DNA of 24,607 nucleotides, taken from the NCBI GenBank assembly GCA_012511395.1, contig JAAZGD010000053.1:1-24607 (forward strand), read 5' to 3'. The position numbers and the translations under genes were made by a program. The notes beneath the pieces are model-generated. The model was not told the DNA's origin and did not search any database. It saw nothing but the letters and a program-made list of their open reading frames with translations. This document shows positions 8,432 to 16,799 of the stretch, one piece after another. The DNA comes from Clostridiales bacterium. Lineage in GTDB: Bacteria > Bacillota > Clostridia > Peptostreptococcales > Anaerovoracaceae. Each line of letters starts with the position of its first letter. Position 1 is the stretch's first letter.

Positions 8432-9289
8432 ATGAAAATTATTGAAAACATTGATCTATTGGCAGAAAGTGTAAAGGACAGAAAAGAGGATTCTCACAAA
8501 GGTGATTTCGGACACGCCTTAATAATAGCGGGATCTGAAGGTATGCTTGGCGCAGCTATGCTCTGCACAAAGGCGGCTCTTCTTTCAGGTGCGGGCCTTG
8601 TAAGCCTTTCCATTGAGAAAGGGCTTTTCCCCGTAATCCAACAGAGCATTTGGGAAGCTATGACAGTTGACAGAGACAGCACCCTTGACAGGATGGAGAA
8701 GTATTCAGTTCTTGGCATAGGCCCCGGGCTGTCAACAAAAGGAAATAACAGGAGACTGATTTTAGGAATCCTTAATACTTATGAGGGACCTTTAGTAATC
8801 GATGCAGATGGTTTGAATATTATTTCGGAGCATGATTTAAGAGGAGAATTAAAAGCCTACGGCGGGGGAAAAGTCTTAACACCTCATCCTAAGGAAGCTG
8901 AAAGGCTGTTAGGAATCAGTTCCGAAGAATATATAACTATGGGCAGGGAAAAAGTAGCTATGGAGCTCGCCAGGCTGTCTGAAACCACAGTGGTCTTAAA
9001 GGGCCATAACACCATTGTGACAGACGGCAGAGAAAGGTATTATATTAACAGAACGGGAAATCCCGGCATGGCAACGGCAGGCTCGGGGGATGTGCTTACA
9101 GGAGTCATTACAGGCTTAATAAGCACGGGAATTCCCACCTTTGAAGCTGCCTGTTTAGGAGTTTATGTCCATGGGCTTTCCGGCGATATGGCAGCGAAAA
9201 AGAAAGGCATGAGAAGCCTTATGGCAACAGATATTTTAGATGATCTTCCCACCGGTTTTATGATGATAGAAAAGGAGAAAGTAAGATGA
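8432..9289 (+). CDS. nnrD: ADP/ATP-dependent NAD(P)H-hydrate dehydratase (NnrD/CARKD domain only)
   Basis: Repairs hydrated, inactive NADHX and NADPHX by nucleotide-driven dehydration. The 285 residues form a ribokinase-like carbohydrate-kinase domain with HKGDFGHALIIAGSEGMLGA at 22-41, TPHPKE at 150-155 and the catalytic loop GMATAGSGDVLTG at 212-224, with Asp220 as expected general base. Bacterial homologues are often fused to an N-terminal epimerase (NnrE); here that half is absent and the protein begins directly at the dehydratase domain. The start ATG is 4 bases after the mgtE stop with a poor ribosome site, so translation is probably coupled. The stop overlaps the next start as ATGA. 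Confidence 0.93.
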   Translation: MKIIENIDLLAESVKDRKEDSHKGDFGHALIIAGSEGMLGAAMLCTKAALLSGAGLVSLSIEKGLFPVIQQSIWEAMTVDRDSTLDRMEKYSVLGIGPGLSTKGNNRRLILGILNTYEGPLVIDADGLNIISEHDLRGELKAYGGGKVLTPHPKEAERLLGISSEEYITMGREKVAMELARLSETTVVLKGHNTIVTDGRERYYINRTGNPGMATAGSGDVLTGVITGLISTGIPTFEAACLGVYVHGLSGDMAAKKKGMRSLMATDILDDLPTGFMMIEKEKVR

Positions 9290-9684
9290 GAGGGCGTTTC
9301 GCAATAGCAGGATTTTTTGTAGCAGTTCTTATGTTTTCGTTGTTCACAGCCTTTGGAGATACTTTGATTCCGGGGGGTCCTGATGATCCTGTTGTAACAA
9401 AGTCCTATGTGGATTCAAGTCTTGCATTTAAGGTTTTAAATCTTAAGGAAGGCCAGACGCTCATAGGAAAGGAAGGCACTGAAATTATTATAAGAAGCGG
9501 TGAAATAACTGCCATCGACAATGGGGCAAACGGCGTTTCCGATATTACCCAAGGGACAGACCTGATGACGGGAACAAAGTGCAAAGCCAATCATTTCCTC
9601 ATAATACCAAGAAGTGACGGAAGAGGAATTAAAGCTTTAACAGAAAGCTATGTAATGATTCGCGGTGACTATACCTTGGAGTAA
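9286..9684 (+). CDS. Small secreted protein of unknown function, beside a DUF5693-type gene
   Basis: A 132-residue protein. Residues 1-24 form a signal peptide (MRGR, then a hydrophobic core ending around FTAFG), and the mature part begins with a short Gly/Pro/Asp-rich linker and VVTKSYVD. The remaining 85 or so residues have the rhythm of a compact beta domain: FKVLNLKEGQTLIGKEGTEI, then a gap, then HFLIIPRSDGRGIKAL and YVMIRGDYTL. No cysteine forms a lipobox, so it is probably released or wall-associated rather than a lipoprotein. AAGGAG is upstream of ATG 9286. It overlaps nnrD by four bases, and the following membrane protein starts 10 bases after its stop. I recall similar short secreted proteins in other Clostridia, but I know no function. 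Confidence 0.72.
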   Translation: MRGRFAIAGFFVAVLMFSLFTAFGDTLIPGGPDDPVVTKSYVDSSLAFKVLNLKEGQTLIGKEGTEIIIRSGEITAIDNGANGVSDITQGTDLMTGTKCKANHFLIIPRSDGRGIKALTESYVMIRGDYTLE

Positions 9685-9694
9685 GGAGCAAATC

Positions 9695-11872
9695 ATGGCC
9701 ACATTTATTAAAGAAAACAGAGTCCTCCTTATACTTACAGGGATTACAATCCTTTGTGCAATGATTATTCTTTCAGGCAGACTTATAGCTGAAAATAATA
9801 ATAAAGCATACGATGTAGTTCTTGATTATAACGAGATTGAGGCCATGGCTTCTCAATCAGATTATGATATGGACTTCTGGTTTCAAAAATTTAAATCTTT
9901 GGGCATCAATAAAGTAGGGTTGACAGAAGAAAGCCTTATTACACTTATGGAGGAAACAGACTATAATGTCCAGGCGGAGGTTATGGCAAGGGCTACAGAA
10001 AATGCCAGATGGCAGGAAAAGTACCCTGAAGGGTTTACTGACAGAATTCTTGAAAGAGGATACGATTCCTTCGATGTTATAGCAGAAGCCAAGGGGAAAG
10101 AAATAGCGAATTTCTTAAAAAAAGGTATAGAGGAACGTATTGACAAGGACCTGTATATTCTCTTTGAAGAGGGGGACAGCCTGTACATTTTTATAGACGG
10201 GACCTCAGATGTAGCTCTTTATTCAGAAAAGTATAAGTATCAGAATGCCAACAACAGAGGATATCAGGAGCGAATAGATGTGGTAAGCTCGAAAATTATG
10301 TATATAAGCTTGGGCTTTCTTAAAGAAAAGGTTGAGAAGTGCCGTGATGCAGGCTTCGTTATAGTGCCCAGAACCATGAGCTATTCAGGATATAATTCCA
10401 ATGAATTTGCCCGGGCAGTTACAAAAGGGTATGAAGAAAACGGCATTATGCCGGATTACATCATTATTGGAGGACAGGCCGTTTTAGGTTTTGATGAGGG
10501 TACGGATTTTATAGAGAACTATATTACCAAAAATAATATAAAGCTGGGCCTTATTGAAAATACAAATCAGAGGCAAAACATAATGCAATTCGGCTTGCTG
10601 GAGGTTTCCCAACTGACATCTTACCAAAACGTAAGAGTATTTACTGTATGGCCTTATATACAAAACAGATATCAGTACTACGGCTACCAGGGTTCTGAGG
10701 AAATAGAGAACACCTTGTACAGAGCTATAGTGGAAAGAAATATCAGAGTAATATATTACAGACCAATTTTTGAGAATGAAGATCTGCACACTTATGTAAC
10801 AGATCCTCATGAGTATGAGGCGCTTTTTACAGGCCTTGAGGAAAGACTGGAGAAACACGGATTTTATATGGGGGAGGCGGAAAAGTATATCCCCTATGAA
10901 GTAAGCCTCCTATTAAAAATAATGGTAGGGTTAGGCAGCATTTTTGGAGCTTTAATTCTCTTGTCCACACTTTTCAGAATGAACAGAAGGGTGAAAACGG
11001 TGCTGGCTCTCGCAGGTTCCCTGGGAGTTATTTTCATGGCTCTTAAAATGCCTCATATGTACGAACTTCTGTGTGCTTTTTCAGGAGCTGTAATATTTTC
11101 AAGCATCGCCTTAAGCTACTTTGTGGCCATGAGTAAGCAGGCTTCATTAAGACTATCTGAAGACAGCCGAACCTTAAGCATAATGGTAATTGCATCCCTT
11201 ACATTGGTGGTGTCTGTTATGGTGGCCCTTCTTGGAGGTCTTATGTCTGCGGCGCCTATATCATCCATTTCCTATATGCTGGAAATAGATATCTTCAGAG
11301 GTGTGAAGGCAGCTCAGCTTATTCCTCTGTTAGTCTTTGTCTTTTCCTATCTTGCATTTTTCGGATGCCATGAGGAAAAAGCCACATTCGGGATTTTAGA
11401 GGGAAAAGATATAAAGAAGATGCTGAACACTCAGATTAAAATTTGGATGGCAGTTATAGCGGTCATAATTTTAGGTATGGGTGTTTATTATATAATAAGG
11501 ACGGGCCACAGCTCCACCTTAAAGGTGAGCAGCCTTGAGATGATTTTCAGAAACCATCTGGAGGATATCCTTTTGGCAAGACCTAGGAGCAAGGAATTTC
11601 TAATTGCATTTCCTGCAATATCTGTAATGGTTTACGCTTCAGTGAGAAGACTGAAAATTATCAGTATGATTTCAGGCCTTTTGGGAGTCATAGGCATGAC
11701 TTCTGTCGCCAACACATTTCAGCACATAAGGACACCTCTTTACCTGGGACTTTACAGAACATTTATAGGACTTTTATTCGGCCTTATTTTAGGACTGATC
11801 TGGATTTTCGTAATTGAAATTTTGAACAAGCTTTATAACAAATATCTAAAGAAGGGGTTCATGGGTTTATGA
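9695..11872 (+). CDS. DUF5693-type polytopic membrane protein, probable role in envelope polysaccharide
   Basis: A 725-residue membrane protein of unknown function that I assign to DUF5693 by layout and context. One membrane segment at about 11-32 leads into an extracytoplasmic region (about 35-400) with alternating predicted strands and helices, such as GINKVGLT, GFVIVPRT, PDYIIIGG, KLGLIEN, VRVFTVWP and RVIYYRPI, suggestive of a barrel-like fold. The C-terminal third has about eight membrane segments (from about 403 to 712). It also holds a polar RTGHSS motif (602-607) and an ARPRSKEFLIAFPA motif (628-641). ATG 9695 has AAGGAG 6 bases upstream; a GTG at 9665 is in frame but inside the previous gene without a ribosome site. 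It overlaps csaB by four bases, which ties it to polysaccharide pyruvylation. Ligase, polymerase or transporter roles are all open. Confidence 0.78.
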   Translation: MATFIKENRVLLILTGITILCAMIILSGRLIAENNNKAYDVVLDYNEIEAMASQSDYDMDFWFQKFKSLGINKVGLTEESLITLMEETDYNVQAEVMARATENARWQEKYPEGFTDRILERGYDSFDVIAEAKGKEIANFLKKGIEERIDKDLYILFEEGDSLYIFIDGTSDVALYSEKYKYQNANNRGYQERIDVVSSKIMYISLGFLKEKVEKCRDAGFVIVPRTMSYSGYNSNEFARAVTKGYEENGIMPDYIIIGGQAVLGFDEGTDFIENYITKNNIKLGLIENTNQRQNIMQFGLLEVSQLTSYQNVRVFTVWPYIQNRYQYYGYQGSEEIENTLYRAIVERNIRVIYYRPIFENEDLHTYVTDPHEYEALFTGLEERLEKHGFYMGEAEKYIPYEVSLLLKIMVGLGSIFGALILLSTLFRMNRRVKTVLALAGSLGVIFMALKMPHMYELLCAFSGAVIFSSIALSYFVAMSKQASLRLSEDSRTLSIMVIASLTLVVSVMVALLGGLMSAAPISSISYMLEIDIFRGVKAAQLIPLLVFVFSYLAFFGCHEEKATFGILEGKDIKKMLNTQIKIWMAVIAVIILGMGVYYIIRTGHSSTLKVSSLEMIFRNHLEDILLARPRSKEFLIAFPAISVMVYASVRRLKIISMISGLLGVIGMTSVANTFQHIRTPLYLGLYRTFIGLLFGLILGLIWIFVIEILNKLYNKYLKKGFMGL

Positions 11873-12981
11873 CCAGGATTCTCATATCGGGCTATTACGG
11901 GTTTAACAATATCGGAGATGAATCTATTTTAAAGGCTGTAGTGGATGCTTTGAAAAAAGAGATCCCTGAGGCATTGATTACTGTTTTATCAAAAACACCC
12001 TTACTGACATCTGAAAAATTCAAGGTGAAATCTGTTGACAGAAAATCTCCTTTTAAGGTCTTAAAGGCTTTAAGCAAAACTGATCTATTAATATCGGGAG
12101 GAGGCAGTCTGCTTCAGGATGTGACCAGCAAAAGAAGTATCCTGTACTATCTCATGATAATGTGGGGTGCCATGTTTTTTAGAAAGCCTGTGTTCATATA
12201 CAGTCAAGGTATAGGCCCCATCAAGACGGGGATTAACAGAAGACTGACTGCATGTACATTAAAAAAAGCCAAGGGCATAGTAGTCAGAGATGAGCTGTCA
12301 AAGGACTTTTTAATTGAAATAGGATTAAAGGAGGACAGGATTAAGGTGGCGGCAGATCCTGTTTTAAGGATACCGAGAGTGGACCTTCAGGAGGGTTTGA
12401 AAATATTAAGAACAGAAGGCTTTGTAAGGGAAGCGGGAAAAACTGTAATAGGTTTTGCTATTAAAGAAAGAGATATAACCTCTCCCTTTGTGGACCAGCT
12501 GGAATTGGCGGTGAAAACCTTAAGCCTTGAGAAAAACTGCCAAATAGTCTTAATACCCTTTCACTTTGATGAGGATGTGGCTGTGATAAATGAGCTGAAG
12601 CATAGATTGGGGCCTCTTGTTTATACTATTGACAACAAATACTTGACAGAGGAAATGCTTTCTATAATAGGCAATATGGATCTTTTGGCAGGTGTCAGAC
12701 TTCATTCACTTATCCATGCTGCCATAATGGGTGTGAAAATGATTGGCATAAGTTATGACCCCAAGGTTAACAGATTTTTAAGCTCCATAGGTTTGAAGGC
12801 TCATTCATCCACCATCGATTTTCATAATGAATTTTTTGTGGAAGAGGTCGAGAGTCTGCTTAAACCTTCTTATGAGGAAGTACAGGAAAAAGTGTCCAAA
12901 AAAGTTGAAAAGTTGGTGGAAAGCCTTTCTGTAAACGAAGCATTGATTATTGAAATACTTGAAAAAAGCAAAGGATCATGA
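11869..12981 (+). CDS. csaB: Polysaccharide pyruvyltransferase CsaB
   Basis: Predicted to add ketal-linked pyruvate from phosphoenolpyruvate to a secondary cell-wall polysaccharide; in S-layer bacteria this modification anchors SLH-domain proteins. The 370 residues have the family's two Rossmann-like halves. The N-terminal SGYYGFNNIGDE (7-18) and SGGGSLLQD (76-84) lead to YSQGIGPI (111-118). The C-terminal half has AGVRLHSLIHA (274-284) and GISYDPKV (293-300), with the family's Arg-x-His pair at 277-279. It starts by ATGA overlap with the DUF5693-type gene and ends by ATGA overlap with the TagA-type gene, so the three are translationally coupled. No SLH-domain protein is in view, so the link to an S-layer is inferred from family knowledge. 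Confidence 0.92.
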   Translation: MTRILISGYYGFNNIGDESILKAVVDALKKEIPEALITVLSKTPLLTSEKFKVKSVDRKSPFKVLKALSKTDLLISGGGSLLQDVTSKRSILYYLMIMWGAMFFRKPVFIYSQGIGPIKTGINRRLTACTLKKAKGIVVRDELSKDFLIEIGLKEDRIKVAADPVLRIPRVDLQEGLKILRTEGFVREAGKTVIGFAIKERDITSPFVDQLELAVKTLSLEKNCQIVLIPFHFDEDVAVINELKHRLGPLVYTIDNKYLTEEMLSIIGNMDLLAGVRLHSLIHAAIMGVKMIGISYDPKVNRFLSSIGLKAHSSTIDFHNEFFVEEVESLLKPSYEEVQEKVSKKVEKLVESLSVNEALIIEILEKSKGS

Positions 12982-13709
12982 AGGACAGATTTTATCTTTG
13001 GGATATGCCCATAGACAACATAACATATGAAGAGGCTCTCAATAAATTTAAAACCATGATTTCTCAGGATGGCTTGGATTTAATAGTGACTCCCAATTCT
13101 GAAATCCTGCTTATGGCAACGGGAAATGAAGAGCTTAAAAAAATTATACAAAGTGCATCCTTGGTAATCCCCGACGGTACAGGCATTCTGTATGCTTCTA
13201 GGATTCTCAAAAACCCCCTTAAAGAAAGGGTTACAGGAATAGACTTTCTTAATATGATTTTTTCCTATCTTAACGAAAACAAACTGTCCTGCTACCTCCT
13301 TGGGGGCCAGAAGGGTGTTTCCGAAAGAGCCTCCTTAAACATTAAAAAAGTTTATCCTGATATTGAAATAAAAGGTACCCACAACGGATACTTTAACATG
13401 GATGAAGCAGATGAAATAATCAAGGACATAAATGAAAGCAATGCCTTGTTCCTCTGCGTTGCCATGGGATCACCGAGGCAGGAATTATTTGTAAAAAAGT
13501 ATGAAAAGGAATTTGATAAAGTAAGGTGTGCCATGGGAGTGGGAGGCAGTCTTGACGTATGGGCAGGCGACATAAAAAGGGCGCCCTTGTTCTTTCAAAA
13601 ATATGGTTTAGAATGGTTTTATAGAGTGATAAAGGAACCTAAAAGATTTTCAAGAATCTTGAGATTGCCTGCTTTTATGGCGAAGGTAATAAGGACAAAA
13701 ATTAATTAA
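12978..13709 (+). CDS. WecG/TagA/CpsF family glycosyltransferase (probable N-acetylmannosaminyltransferase)
   Basis: Members transfer N-acetylmannosamine or a similar sugar to an undecaprenyl-linked primer at the inner face of the membrane; TagA does this in the linkage unit of wall teichoic acid. The 243 residues show TPNSE (38-42), VIPDGTGI (63-70) with Asp66 at the place of the proposed catalytic base of Thermoanaerobacter TagA, LLGGQKG (107-113), AMGSPRQE (162-169) and GVGGSLDVWAG (187-197). A basic, aromatic C-terminal tail (FYRVIKEPKRFSRIL) fits the membrane-docking appendage of the family. It overlaps csaB by four bases, so it likely builds the same secondary wall polymer. The exact sugar is not readable from sequence, hence no symbol. 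Confidence 0.88.
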   Translation: MKDRFYLWDMPIDNITYEEALNKFKTMISQDGLDLIVTPNSEILLMATGNEELKKIIQSASLVIPDGTGILYASRILKNPLKERVTGIDFLNMIFSYLNENKLSCYLLGGQKGVSERASLNIKKVYPDIEIKGTHNGYFNMDEADEIIKDINESNALFLCVAMGSPRQELFVKKYEKEFDKVRCAMGVGGSLDVWAGDIKRAPLFFQKYGLEWFYRVIKEPKRFSRILRLPAFMAKVIRTKIN

Positions 13710-13720
13710 AGGAGCGGAAA

Positions 13721-14539
13721 ATGGATTTATTGGAATTGGAAAGGCAAGGGAGAAATATAAGAAGGGGTATACTTCTTGCTACTCATGAGGCCGGCTCAGG
13801 TCATCCCGGCGGCTCTCTTTCCTGTACGGATATTTTGACGGTGCTTTACTTTCACGAAATGAATATTAACCCTGAATACCCTGATATGCAAGGAAGAGAC
13901 AGGTTTGTTATGTCAAAGGGCCATGGAGCGCCGGCTTTATACTGTGTTTTGGCTGAAAGAGGGTACTATGATAAAAGCGAAGTTTTAACCTTAAGAAAAT
14001 TGAACAGCAAGTTTCAAGGTCATCCTGACCATAAGCTGGTTCCCGGAGTGGAAACATCTACAGGCTCTCTTGGCCAAGGCTTTTCCGCATCCATAGGTAT
14101 GGCCCTTGCCGACAGAATTGACGGCAACAGCGCCAGAACTTATGTGCTTCTGGGAGACGGAGAACTTCAGGAGGGCCTCGTATGGGAAAGCGCCATGGCG
14201 GCAGGTCATTACGGCCTTGATAACCTTACAGTCATAATTGACTTTAACGGTTTGCAGATCGACGGCAAAAATGAAGATGTAATGACAGTTACGCCAATCG
14301 ACAAAAAATTTGAGGCCTTTGGGTTTAATGTAATATCCATAGACGGACACAACCTGAAGGAAATAATCGACGGCTTAAATGAAAGCAAAAACGTTTTAGG
14401 AAAGCCAACCTGTATAATTGCAAAAACCGTTAAGGGAAAGGGCGTATCCTTTATGGAAAATCAGGCAGGCTGGCACGGGAAAGCTCCAAATGACCGGGAG
14501 CTTGAAAAAGCATTATCGGAAGTGGGAGGTGAATGGTAA
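13721..14539 (+). CDS. Transketolase, N-terminal (TPP-binding) subunit
   Basis: The thiamine pyrophosphate-binding half of a split transketolase, which moves two-carbon ketol units in the non-oxidative pentose phosphate pathway. The 272 residues contain AGSGHPGGSLS (24-34), SKGHGAPALY (65-74), TSTGSLGQG (112-120) and the TPP motif GDGELQEG (145-152) closed by Asn176 in DFNGLQI. AAAGGAG precedes ATG 13721 by 7 bases, and the gene begins 11 bases after the TagA-type gene. It pairs with the next gene to make one enzyme, an arrangement common in Clostridia and archaea. A two-gene DXP-synthase-like enzyme is the main alternative, but the motifs favour transketolase. Confidence 0.93.
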   Translation: MDLLELERQGRNIRRGILLATHEAGSGHPGGSLSCTDILTVLYFHEMNINPEYPDMQGRDRFVMSKGHGAPALYCVLAERGYYDKSEVLTLRKLNSKFQGHPDHKLVPGVETSTGSLGQGFSASIGMALADRIDGNSARTYVLLGDGELQEGLVWESAMAAGHYGLDNLTVIIDFNGLQIDGKNEDVMTVTPIDKKFEAFGFNVISIDGHNLKEIIDGLNESKNVLGKPTCIIAKTVKGKGVSFMENQAGWHGKAPNDRELEKALSEVGGEW

Positions 14540-15471
14540 TGGCAGAGACAATGGCCACCAGGCAGGCTTACGGAAAGGTACTTCTTGAGCTTGGTGAAAC
14601 TTACGGTAATCTTGTAGTTCTTGACGGAGACTTGTCAAAGTCAACTATGACCTATGATTTTTCCAAAGAGTATCCCAAAAGATTTTTCAATATGGGGATT
14701 GCGGAGCAAAATTTGTATGGGACTTCGGCAGGTCTTGCTTTATCGGGAAAAATCGTTTGTGCATCCACCTTCGCAATATTTGCCACGGGAAGGGCTTTTG
14801 AAATTATTAGAAATTCTATTGGGTATACGGGGGCAAATGTGAAAATTTGTGCCACTCATGCAGGTATTACAGTGGGAGAGGATGGAGCATCCCATCAGAC
14901 CTTTGAAGACATCGCTCTTATGAGAACTATTCCGGGCATGGTAGTTGTAAATCCTTCTGACGGAAATTCCACCATGGAACTTATGAGGCAGGTATGTGCC
15001 TACAAGGGACCTTGTTATGTGAGGCTGGGAAGAGCAAAAGTTCCTATGATCTATGAAAATACGGAAGATATAAAGCTGGGAAAGGGCAACACCGTAAGAG
15101 AAGGAGATGACCTTGCTGTTATAGCCACAGGTATTATGGTAAACGAGGCAATAATCGCTCACAACATTTTAAAAGAAGAAGGAGTCTCTTTAAGAGTAAT
15201 CGATATGCATACCATCAAGCCTCTTGATGAGGAGCTTGTCTTAAAGGCAGCTAAGGAAACTAAAGGAATAATAACAGCGGAGGAGCACAGTATTATTGGG
15301 GGACTGGGGTCCTGTGTATCCCAGGTGTTATCTGAGAAGTATCCTGTGAGAATGGGCTTTGTAGGTCAACAGGATACCTTTGGAGAATCGGGAAAGCCTG
15401 AAGAGCTTAAAGAAAAATACCATATGCAGGCACAAGATATTGTTGGGGAAGCCTTAAGGCTTCTAAAATAA
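14539..15471 (+). CDS. Transketolase, C-terminal (pyrimidine-binding) subunit
   Basis: The second half of the split transketolase. The 310 residues have the pyrimidine domain with NMGIAEQNLYG (51-61), in which Glu56 is the conserved glutamate that activates the thiamine ring, then THAGITVGEDGASHQ and a C-terminal domain with GTIT-like turns (MHTIKPLDEE, ITAEEHSIIGGLG). I chose ATG 14539 because GGAGGT at 14525-14530 then has 8 bases of spacing and the start overlaps the partner's stop as TAATG. The in-frame ATG 14533 would leave only 2 bases. This coupling would give equal subunit amounts. Confidence 0.92.
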   Translation: MAETMATRQAYGKVLLELGETYGNLVVLDGDLSKSTMTYDFSKEYPKRFFNMGIAEQNLYGTSAGLALSGKIVCASTFAIFATGRAFEIIRNSIGYTGANVKICATHAGITVGEDGASHQTFEDIALMRTIPGMVVVNPSDGNSTMELMRQVCAYKGPCYVRLGRAKVPMIYENTEDIKLGKGNTVREGDDLAVIATGIMVNEAIIAHNILKEEGVSLRVIDMHTIKPLDEELVLKAAKETKGIITAEEHSIIGGLGSCVSQVLSEKYPVRMGFVGQQDTFGESGKPEELKEKYHMQAQDIVGEALRLLK

Positions 15472-15496
15472 TAAGGGGAAGTGCAGGTGAATAATA

Positions 15497-15718
15497 TTGG
15501 CAAAAGGGAAACTGGTTTTTAGAAAAGACAGATGTAAGGGCTGCCAGCTCTGTGTAGAGGTCTGCCCTGAAGGGATTCTTGCTCTTGATCTTGAAGAAGT
15601 AAATATAAGAGATTATCATCCTGTTGGAATTATAGATGAAGACAAATGCACAGGTTGTGCAAGCTGTGCGACAATTTGCCCTGATGGCGTAATCAACGTT
15701 TACATCAAGGAGGATTAG
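15497..15718 (+). CDS. 2-oxoacid:ferredoxin oxidoreductase, delta subunit (2x[4Fe-4S] ferredoxin-like)
   Basis: A 73-residue electron-transfer subunit. Two cluster-binding repeats are visible, CKGCQLCVEVCPEG and CTGCASCATICPDG, each C-x2-C-x2-C-x3-C-P, as in bacterial 2x[4Fe-4S] ferredoxins. It is the first of four genes that together make a heterotetrameric 2-oxoacid:acceptor oxidoreductase. The start is TTG 15497, because AGGTGA at 15485-15490 is 6 bases upstream, the protein then begins MAKGKLVF as in relatives, and there is no ATG in this frame before the first cysteine motif. It ends 1 base before the alpha subunit. Confidence 0.92.
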   Translation: MAKGKLVFRKDRCKGCQLCVEVCPEGILALDLEEVNIRDYHPVGIIDEDKCTGCASCATICPDGVINVYIKED

Positions 15719-15719
15719 A

Positions 15720-16787
15720 ATGGAAGAAAGAAGATTAATGAAGGGCAACGAGGCCTTTGGATTGGCAGCTATCCTGGGCGGTGCCCGATACTATTTTGGA
15801 TATCCCATTACACCTCAAAATGAGGTGACCGAGTTTATGAGCAGAGAGCTGCCAAACTACGGAGGCTTCTTTTTGCAGGCAGAAAGTGAACTGGCGGCAA
15901 TAAATATGGCTTACGGTGCATCGGCTGCAGGCGGAAGAGTATTTATTTCCTCTTCATCCCCGGGCCTTGCTCTCATGCAGGAGGGGTTGTCCGGTTTAGC
16001 TTCCATCGAGGCACCTGTAGTAGTTTTAAACGTTATGAGAGGAGGTCCGGGAATAGGAAATATTCAGCCCGGCCAGGCAGATTATTATCAGGTAACAAGA
16101 GGCGGGGGCAACGGAGACTATCATTTAATAGTATTTGCTCCCGCTTCAATACAGGAAGCCATGGATATGATTGTCGAAGGCTTTGAAATTGCAGACCGGT
16201 ATACAAACCCTGTGCTTATTGCGGCGGACGGAATGCTGGGACAGATGATGGAGCCTGTTACATTGCCCTCCATGGATAAAGAGTATTCCCTGGAGAAAAT
16301 CCTAAAAACAAAGCCCTGGGCTTTGACGGGGCATAAAAACAAGAGAGAAAGAAATGTGATTAAATCAGTTTACTTGAAACAGGAATTGCTGGAGGAACAC
16401 GTTCTTAAAATTTTCGAGAAGTACGACAAAGCCGTAAAGGAACTGCCTTCCTTTGAAGAAGTGGATCTAAAAGATGCTGAAATTGTTTATGTGGCCTTTG
16501 GCACCACATCAAGAATGGTAAAGGAGGCTATGGAGCTTTTGAAAGAAAAAGGTGTTAAGACGGGACTCATAAGACCAAAGACCTTGTGGCCTTTTCCCCG
16601 TGAAGCTTTCGATGGTATTGATAAATCCACCAAAATGGTAGTTTCATGTGAATTGTCCATGGGTCAAATGATTGATGATGTAAAGCTAAGCCTAAAGGGC
16701 AGGCTCCCTGTAAGCCTTATTAACAGAACGGGAGGCATGCTGCTTACTCCCGGAGAAATAGTGGAAAGAACCTTAAAGCTTTTATAG
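15720..16787 (+). CDS. vorB: 2-oxoacid:ferredoxin oxidoreductase, alpha subunit (VorB, 2-ketoisovalerate type)
   Basis: Carries the pyrimidine-binding domain of an enzyme that oxidatively decarboxylates branched 2-oxoacids to acyl-CoA, reducing ferredoxin. The 355 residues begin with KGNEAFGLAAILGG and contain FGYPITPQNE (26-35), QAESELAAINMAYGA (53-67) with Glu55 as the probable thiamine-activating glutamate, SSSPG (78-82) and MRGGPGIGNIQPGQ (106-119). This motif set is the one I know from proteins named VorB rather than the 2-oxoglutarate (KorA) type, and the aminotransferase downstream agrees. The distinction is nevertheless inference; 2-oxoglutarate or pyruvate cannot be excluded. The AAGGAGG at 15706-15712 serves its ATG. 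Confidence 0.88.
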   Translation: MEERRLMKGNEAFGLAAILGGARYYFGYPITPQNEVTEFMSRELPNYGGFFLQAESELAAINMAYGASAAGGRVFISSSSPGLALMQEGLSGLASIEAPVVVLNVMRGGPGIGNIQPGQADYYQVTRGGGNGDYHLIVFAPASIQEAMDMIVEGFEIADRYTNPVLIAADGMLGQMMEPVTLPSMDKEYSLEKILKTKPWALTGHKNKRERNVIKSVYLKQELLEEHVLKIFEKYDKAVKELPSFEEVDLKDAEIVYVAFGTTSRMVKEAMELLKEKGVKTGLIRPKTLWPFPREAFDGIDKSTKMVVSCELSMGQMIDDVKLSLKGRLPVSLINRTGGMLLTPGEIVERTLKLL

Positions 16788-16799
16788 AAAGGAAGAGAT

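Noticed and set aside
9665..9694. GTG 9665 as the start of the DUF5693-type gene
   Set aside because: It falls inside the preceding gene without a ribosome site; ATG 9695 has AAGGAG at ideal spacing and leads directly into the membrane segment.
10484..10858. Reverse-strand open frame of 124 codons opposite the DUF5693-type gene
   Set aside because: No ribosome site or domain; the product is rich in Tyr, Leu and Ile as expected from antisense reading of this gene.
14740..15162. Reverse-strand open frame of 140 codons opposite the transketolase C subunit
   Set aside because: The opposite strand is an intact, conserved coding region, and the translated product has no recognisable feature.
13721..15471. 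Transketolase gene broken by a frameshift
   Set aside because: The two halves each have their own ribosome site and start, normal subunit lengths and a TAATG overlap, which is the usual split form in Clostridia.
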